NCBI GenBank assembly: GCA_016508695.1
Contig: VNKQ01000016.1
Span: 1,178,001 to 1,242,000, forward strand
DNA length: 64,000 bases
DNA from: Hyphodiscus hymeniophilus
Taxonomy: Eukaryota; Ascomycota; Leotiomycetes; Helotiales; Hyphodiscaceae
Direction: 5' to 3'
Below the pieces are notes generated by a model that saw only the letters and a program-made list of their open reading frames with translations, had not been told where the DNA came from and did no database searches. Every line of letters begins with the position of its first letter. The stretch's first letter is position 1. Below are positions 57,458 to 64,000 of the stretch, piece after piece. A program made the translations under genes and the position numbers.

Positions 57458-59073
57458 ATGACAACCTCCAAAAACCCTTACGAGGAGGATATCGACTTCG
57501 CACAGCTTGCCCTGCAAGATGCAGACTTCGCTAAAGTGTATGGACCGACATTCTCTCTTACCTTCACCACTAGTCTCATAGAAAATGCCAGAATACTTTC
57601 TGCCATCGCTTCCCGATTCCAACTTTCAACGTTCATCTGGACTGAATGAGCTGACCAGTTTCTAGATTGAAGGCTAACGGTCAACTTGACTTCAGCAACC
57701 CTGAATCTGTGAAAGAACTCACCAAGGCTCTACTGAAGAAAGATTTTGAGTTGCAGCTTGAGCTTCCCGATGATCGATTGTGCCCTCCTGTATACCCCGC
57801 ACCAAGCCCCTCGGTGAGCTCACGGGTGTTTCTGACTGTCTCCTCCAGGTACCAAATCGGTTGAATTACTTACTATGGATCCAGTTGCTGCTTGACACAA
57901 CAAGCCAAGCCTTTTCAGACAATTTTGAGCCGGAAAGACAGGTCCTTGGTCTTGATATCGGAACTGGAGCGAGTTGCATCTATCCTCTGTTAGGATGTTC
58001 CCAACGGCCGAAATGGAGATTCGCTGGCACAGGTATGATTTTTGCGCCTTCCAATGCAGCTGGCACTCAATTATAGCGCAGATATTGATGACAAAAGTCT
58101 TCGGTTTGCAAGGCAAAATATCCAAATCAATGGGCTAAAAAATCGCATCAAGCTGTATCAATCAAAACCTGATGGTCCACTTCTACCTCTCGATAGCCTG
58201 GGCTTTGAGAAGTGAGTTCCTGAATTTCAGGTTTTGTTAGTGCTAATCGCCATACAGCATCGACTTTAGCATGTGCAATCCACCATTCTACGAATCCCAA
58301 GCAGAGATGCTGACATCCGCTGCCTCAAAGCAAAGACCTCCTTTCACAGCTTGCACAGGCTCTGAGAGCGAGATGGTAACGCCGGGAGGTGAAGTTGCGT
58401 TTGTGTCTCGCATGATCGAAGAAAGCATCGTTTTACAAGACCGAGTGCAGTGGTATAGTTCCATGCTGGGCAAGTTCTCAAGTTTGGGGACCATTGTGGA
58501 GATCCTGCGAGAAAAGGGTGTGAGCAATTATGCAGTCACGGAATTTGTGCAGGGAAGTAAGACTAGGAGGTGGGGCTTGGCTTGGAGTTTCGAGGATCTG
58601 AGGCCGAGGATGGATGTCGCGAGAGGTACAGGTACCTTGCAGAAGGCACTGTTGCCGTTCCCCTCGGAATATGTGGTCGTGGTGCGTCTCTCAATCCAGC
58701 AGACCCTCTCTTGCAACTCCTAATGCCTAGCCAGCTCAACACTCCAAGCATCTCCACAGCACAGCAAGCTCTCAACAGCGTTTTATCGAGGTTGCCACTG
58801 AAGTGGATATGGAAAGCAAGCATCTCCACTGGTGTCGGCTTCAGTGAGAAGGCAGTATGGTCTCGCGCAGCTCGACGCCAAGCTGTAAAGAGTGAGAAGG
58901 TTGAGACAGATGAAGATACAGAGATGGCTTTTGGATTCAAGATCCACGTAGAGAAAGATACCGAGCAAGCTGGAGTCCAAACGACGGTTCGTTGGTTGAA
59001 GGGACAAGACACAGTTATTTTTGAAAGCTTCTGTGGCATGCTGAAGAGGAAGATGGAGGATGTTTTGAAGTAA
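57458..59073 (+). CDS. mtl16: METTL16-type RNA N6-adenosine methyltransferase (426 aa)
   Basis: Six exons: 57458–57537, 57666–57789, 57849–58032, 58082–58211, 58258–58681, 58735–59073; all phases close. It begins MTTSKNPYEEDIDFAQLALQ, the N-terminal family motif. It continues with LCPPVPNRLNYLLWIQLLLD (across an intron), a SAM-binding glycine loop (VLGLDIGTGASCIYPLL) and the catalytic NPPF at residues 180–183 (SMCNPPFYES). These define the METTL16/DUF890 group, which in other eukaryotes methylates U6 snRNA. The last intron (58682–58734) has a CTAAT branch site and removes an otherwise premature stop. The C-terminal ~110 residues are a divergent extension. Confidence 0.92.
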
Positions 59074-59842
59074 CAAGTAATTCATGCCCTCCTTCGGTGG
59101 ATGCCTCGGCTCACTCATTTACCAGCTAAAGGATTGAAAGGGGTAAATTCAGTTTTCTTGTATCTATTACTATAGTCAAGACAATTCCTCAAGTGGATCC
59201 CATACAAGGAGCACACTTTGTGCCATCAGATATTAGTTCTCAGGAAGTGGCAGCGAACCATAACAGCGAGCAAGATATCATTTGCGAAATCGGCTGCCAA
59301 AAGCGCTACTGGTTTTAGGTGCAACGTCGCTGAGGCCTTTGAAGATGACTTACCGCTGAGTTTCGATAGCAGAGTATCAGATTGCTTATACTTGATTTGG
59401 GACTCATTCTGGTTGCCTATAACTCTACTATTAAACACATCCGAGAACGAAACAAGTCTCCCGAGACTACCAGATTAAGTGTCTCCCTGATAACCAAACT
59501 TGATAATCAAAACAAGGGGACACTCGAGACACGAGAATGATTGAACAGAGTATGCAAATGCAACTGAGTATGGAGGATCAAGCAATCTGAGAAACTCGAC
59601 CATGCTTGCATGGAGATGGAAACCAAGGCACGGTTCTTAAAACCACTATACTAAAGAATTGAAGACTTGTAACAGTTTTGGCTTCGATGTCATCAACGCT
59701 CAACGCCATAGCTGCTTACAATGTGCATGCTGCTGGACTTTATCGCAGACTTGTGGTCTAGTGCATTCAAAATGTAGTTATATAACTTTTTCAATCTAAG
59801 CTCTAGTATGCTACCCTGTGCCAGGCTGATTCATCTCTTCAA
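59074..59842. other. Convergent spacer, no gene seen
   Basis: Between the 3' ends of the METTL16-type gene and the FAD oxidase gene. Nothing recognisable. Confidence 0.35.
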
Positions 59843-61705
59843 TCAAGTAAACAGCTTAAACCCACCGGGAACAAGCTTTTGGAAGACCCCAGACGGGTCG
59901 TACTTCTTACTTATCGCCTGCAGCTTCTGCACATTGGCGGCCCCATACCCTTGGATCGGCTTCTGGGTTGGGTACGCATAGTTAAGATACGTGAAGTCAT
60001 TTAGACCCTTGTGGGCTGCTGCGTATGCGTCGAACTTCGTGAAAAGATCGGTCACAGCGTTGATTATGGCGGTGTCGTCGCTTGCGTTGCCCCAGGTCAC
60101 TCCGAGGAGTACCACTTTCGAGGAGTTAGCATCGGGGATCGAGCGATACTGAATGTATCATTCGGAGATGAGGAGGGCACCACTTACGGGCAAGGTCACC
60201 GTCGCTTGGGTCTACTCCAAGAGCATTCCCTCCTGTCTGAGAACCCCATTTCGTGATGGTAGTTGGGAGCGGCTCCAAGCTCATGGCGTAGTTATTCAGA
60301 CTCGCCAGAGAGTTGACAGACTGCATGCTCGTATTCAGTTGGTTGACCAGTTGCGTCAAGAGCCCGAGGTCGTTAGCATACGTGCCGGTATAGAATAGCT
60401 CTCGAAGACCGTACGGAGTGCTTTGGTCGAGTTCCAGGGCAAAGTCGCTGAGATTAGAGATCCGCATCGTGCTTACGAGCTGTGGAGCGATAGAAGTGTA
60501 CTGTTGAAAAGCAGTGGGGTTGACCACGGGTGCTGTGTACACTATAGAGTTTGACACAAAGGATGACTGAACCGCGGCAGAGTACCCGAAACTATTGATC
60601 AAAGCTGCGTTGGGGTCATAATTTGCACTGGAAGTGAAGTTCACGAAAGCAGAAAGCTGTTGAGGAAGCGTCTCGATAGGGTAGCTAGATCTGATAAGTA
60701 ATGATGTCTAGTGGGCATGGAATGAGTGATCAAGCACGTACACTATAGAGCCACCCCAAAGCTTTCCTTGAGCAAAGGTCTTGAGATCGAACCGTGTGAC
60801 GACCCCAAAGTTGTTTGAGCCACCTTTGAGAGCGTACCACAGATCACTATTTGTCGAAGCATTCGCGTTGACGATCGAACCGCTCGCAAGGACAACCTAC
60901 GTAGACCAATATTAGAAGCATTCGGGGATAAGATTGACCAACTAATGTACCTCGAAATTCACGACGTTGTCGCAAGCAAAACCCTTCCGCGGAGAAAAGA
61001 AGGACATTCCACCTGTATATTGTTTAGCTATCGTATGTAAATCAACGCTCATACATTGAAGAATATATATACCACCAGTGGTTAGTCCAGCCACACCGAC
61101 AGAGCCAACACGTCCACCCGTCGTAGCCAGGCCCAAAGCATCGAGTTCAAGATACACATCTATCCATCGAGCTCCTGGGCCCACAGACGTAACCGTGTGG
61201 TCTTTCGACACGGCCACCTGCTTGATGGCGCTGAGATCAATCACGATACCGTTTTGAATAGTAGCTGCATTTGGCGCTGGTGTGTGGCCGCCACCCCTGA
61301 TGGCAAACGGGCATTGCAGGTCAAAAAGACTCAGTTCATCGATCAGGCCGACCGCCGCAGAGACGTCTGCTGTGACGACAGGTGAGACGATACACGCCGG
61401 GGTGACTGTATTGCTCTGCGAAGACCAGTACGACTTGATGGATGCTTCAAATGAATTTGATGGAGCGAATGAGACCTTGCTGGCCAACTCGGCTTTTAAA
61501 AGCAAGCACTGTACATAATTGGTAGAGTATTAGCCTGAGTTGCAAGCGATCATATAAGGTGTGTGTGAACACTGCTTACACAAGCCAAAACTGGAAGATT
61601 TTTAGCAGCGGTAGTCGCAGCATTCACTTGCGCTGCTGAGATACTCCCAGCAACTGAATGTGCTGTCGCCAGGAGGGTGAGGAGCTGCATATGACGCTTG
61701 ACCAT
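59843..61705 (-). CDS. Secreted FAD-linked oxidase (BBE/PCMH type), 517 aa
   Basis: Exons (minus): 61705–61580, 61508–61073, 61012–60951, 60896–60742, 60690–60188, 60114–59843; phases close. An N-terminal signal peptide is visible ([20 protein letters not shown]). The FAD-binding PCMH domain has [13 protein letters not shown] (His117 is the likely covalent flavin attachment), [40 protein letters not shown] then [20 protein letters not shown], and [15 protein letters not shown]. The C-terminal berberine-bridge-like piece includes [20 protein letters not shown] and [20 protein letters not shown]. Such fungal enzymes oxidise sugars or secondary metabolites. No partner biosynthetic genes are adjacent, and a RIP-degraded repeat lies upstream. 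Confidence 0.93.
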
Positions 61706-62379
61706 GGCGAAGGATTGGCTTTTCCAGGGACGAGTAAGACTTGGAGAAACACAAGGGCCTGGACTGAGAATATATCTTATACTTCCTCGTATTCCTACGC
61801 AGTATTTTCGTCTGCCTCATCTGTCTGGAGCACACTCGCACTATTTACGAGTTCCGACCGCCTAAAAGCAGGGTGCGGATATTGAAAAGGGCGCACTGCG
61901 CCGCATAGAGAAAAAGGCACATAGACCAAGGATAGTGTCCCGGAACCCTGATGTACCTGCTTGCCTGGGTTACACAGCTTTGGGAGGGATGAGGTGAATC
62001 CTCTGGAGCAGTCCCGAATCTCAACGACATCAGAGATTCAAAAAGAACCATACTGTCCTATTCCATGTGTAGATGTGAGGGAGTCCTACTCTGCGGCAGT
62101 CTTGTTTGGCTGAGTATACGAGTATAGATAAGTAGATGCCTCAGCTCTGCTCTCTCGTCGAGTATGTACTATGTACACATTGTACAGTAGCTAATAAGCC
62201 AAACCCAACAATAAGCGAGAAGACCCATGGCTAGCGTGTGTGGAGTCCTGTGCGTGATCCTTTACGGATGCTTCCATTCCCAACATCCGCCCCTTGCCAG
62301 TCTACGGAGTCTGGCCTTAAACTGTCAGCCATCCGAGGCTACACAGCGACAGTACGAGTGAGCACAAGTTAGTCCCGGA
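61706..62379. other. Upstream region of the FAD oxidase
   Basis: Presumed promoter; no gene. It ends where the AT-rich repeat begins. Confidence 0.35.
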
Positions 62380-64000
62380 TAGGGGTGCTATAATTATATA
62401 ATTTGGGGGTACCTTACGTATAATGCGCTTAATGTCAATATTAGGACCTTACAAATTATATTACGCACGTGATTTTTACACGTGATCTTAAACGCTATTT
62501 GAGCCAATTAGAGAGTACTAAGAAAAATAATTTCTTCCCGCTTTTGAATTCTTTTTATAATACTATTACTTCTACCTACCTTTAAATTCACGAATATGCC
62601 TCTAAATAATATACCTTTAATAAGGAAGAATCCTCTTGCCTAAAATAACTTCGTCGAGTAATTAGTATTTAAAACGACTACTCGTGTAATTAACAAGTAT
62701 TATAGAACTAATCGAGCCTAGAATACGACTTAATTCTATCTCCTATACTTATAAAGGTATATTATATATTAGAAATATCTTATAGAGGGAGGAAAAGACT
62801 AGAATAAACCTTTATACCCGAGAATTAAAAATATATTTAAACTAGTAGATAATACGATTAAAGAAGCGTTTGCCTTAGTAGTTTATACTTCTATAGCTAA
62901 TTTTAGTATATTTAAGACTTTAAAATAGAAAGCCTTCTTTAAACGACTTAATTTTAAGCCTCTAAATCGAACGAAACTCTTTACTACTCTTCTTAATACT
63001 ATATATACTCGAATTATAGCTTAAGTTCGAACTATAGCAAATAGCGCGCGATATATCCAAATCGTTAGTAACGGCTCTTTAACTATTATAAAGACTCGAA
63101 TTAAGAACGTTTCCTTTATTATTAATAGTATTTCTTACTATTAGAAGAGTACTATAATTAGAGTAATTAAAGTAAGTATAAAATAGACCGTTAATCACGT
63201 TATTATAGCTATAAAAGAAATTACTCGTAATAACCTATAACGCTAGACCTCCTTTTTAATTAATACTTGTTTGACTTAGCGACTTGCCTAAAAGAGTTTA
63301 TAACGTATTAATACTTTATAGTATCTCTATTTAATTCCCTATAATTCTTACGGTTTTTACCTTATTTTTAAAGACCTTCTTTTCCCTAGGAAAGACGCGA
63401 ATAACTAGCAAATACAAACCTTAGTAAGAACCTTCTTTAAAGACGGCCCAAATCACGTTGTCTCGTACTTTGGGAAAGCTAATAAACAATTAGCATTTTT
63501 GCGTAGAATAATAGTTAATATATATAGGAAAGCAAGAGCTTTAATTACAATTATACTAACGCGTTAGGGAACTTAAATTGCGTAAGCAAACTCTATTCTA
63601 TAGTTAGAATTAGCTCTTAAAAGGTATATAGTATTCCCTCAAGCTAATACTTCCTTATAACCTCTTTTCTCGAGTAATTTATTCTAGTAAAAGCTTTATA
63701 GTCTTACGCAGCTTTTCTAGCCTATTTATAACCTTTAAAAGATATTAGAATCAAACTACTATCGCCTCTATTACGTCTTCTTAATATAGATAGAAATTAA
63801 TGCTTATTTCTAGCGTATATTATTACTTGGTTCGAACGCATAGTAATACGATATTAATTAGTATTGCGCGCGTCGAGGGAAAGGGGGATGGGAAGATCGA
63901 ATAAGAAAGTAGTTACTCCCTATTTATACTATAGCTTACTTACTAATATTATAAAATCGAGATTCTTACTTACTCCCGCGAATTCGATAAGAATGTAACG
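62380..64000 (+). mobile_element. RIP-degraded hAT-like element, truncated by the window edge
   Basis: Base composition changes abruptly at about 62380, where TAGGGGTGCTATAATTATAT resembles a hAT terminus. The interior is AT-rich with stops in all frames. Around 63430–63680 on the plus strand a hAT-transposase-like segment can be read through stops: DGPNHVVSYFGKANKQLAFL, then a LTR(W)GT-type motif and SIL(W)LELALKRY. The R-W-G-T…SIL…AL-RY spacing is that of fungal hAT transposases. The right end is outside the window, so target duplication cannot be tested. Confidence 0.6.

Overview
The window is a piece of a filamentous ascomycete (Pezizomycotina) genome. Genes carry many short GT–AG introns (mostly 40–140 nt), several with CTAAY/CTGAC-like branch sites. 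Fungal-specific families are present: an OM14-like outer-membrane protein, a MAPEG protein, a BBE-type oxidase and STAND-like N-domains. The non-genic islands are very AT-rich and show transition-only decay that looks like repeat-induced point mutation (RIP). A Leotiomycete is a reasonable guess from overall style, but the sequence alone does not prove it. I resolved exon structures by hand; where I give exons, the reading phase closes across every junction.

Layout, left to right. 1–4.4 kb: an incomplete nuclear-type protein (minus), an 18-copy 16-bp minisatellite, and a decayed C2H2 zinc-finger locus next to an integrase H2C2-like fragment. 4.9–7.1 kb: a vacuolar Ca2+/H+ exchanger (VCX1/CAX). 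8.96–12.06 kb: a complete RIP-mutated hAT transposon with TIRs and a perfect 8-bp target duplication. 12.9–13.5 kb: a broken LeuD-like (isopropylmalate dehydratase small subunit) pseudogene. 14.6–15.2 kb: a small lysine-rich protein. 16.3–25.1 kb: a ten-exon sacsin-like giant with two Hsp90-like ATPase repeats and a C-terminal BTB region that is out of frame. 26.5–29.2 kb: a small membrane protein and an FAD monooxygenase. 30–33.8 kb: mitochondrial OM14-like and MIA40, then thiamine pyrophosphokinase divergent from MIA40. 35.7–41.7 kb: a MYND-finger gene with a frameshift, MAPEG, GST (with a 7-nt exon) and an F-box-like protein. 42.3–48.4 kb: a HSPA12-like Hsp70, a Ser/Thr-rich single-pass protein and a STAND-N-like protein. 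48.71–52.22 kb: a 3.5-kb RIP-mutated Tc1/mariner element with TA duplication. 52.3–61.7 kb: a polytopic membrane protein, glutaminyl-tRNA synthetase, a macrodomain protein, a METTL16-type methyltransferase and a secreted BBE-type FAD oxidase. From 62.38 kb to the right edge: another RIP-degraded, hAT-like repeat.

The window is mostly housekeeping (mitochondrial import, thiamine cofactor, tRNA charging, Ca2+ homeostasis) with accessory islands between. No biosynthetic cluster is evident. The most unusual items are the sacsin-ATPase/BTB gene, the orphan LeuD-like pseudogene, the oversized mariner element with about 2.3 kb of unexplained interior, and two single-base frameshifts inside otherwise well-preserved domains.
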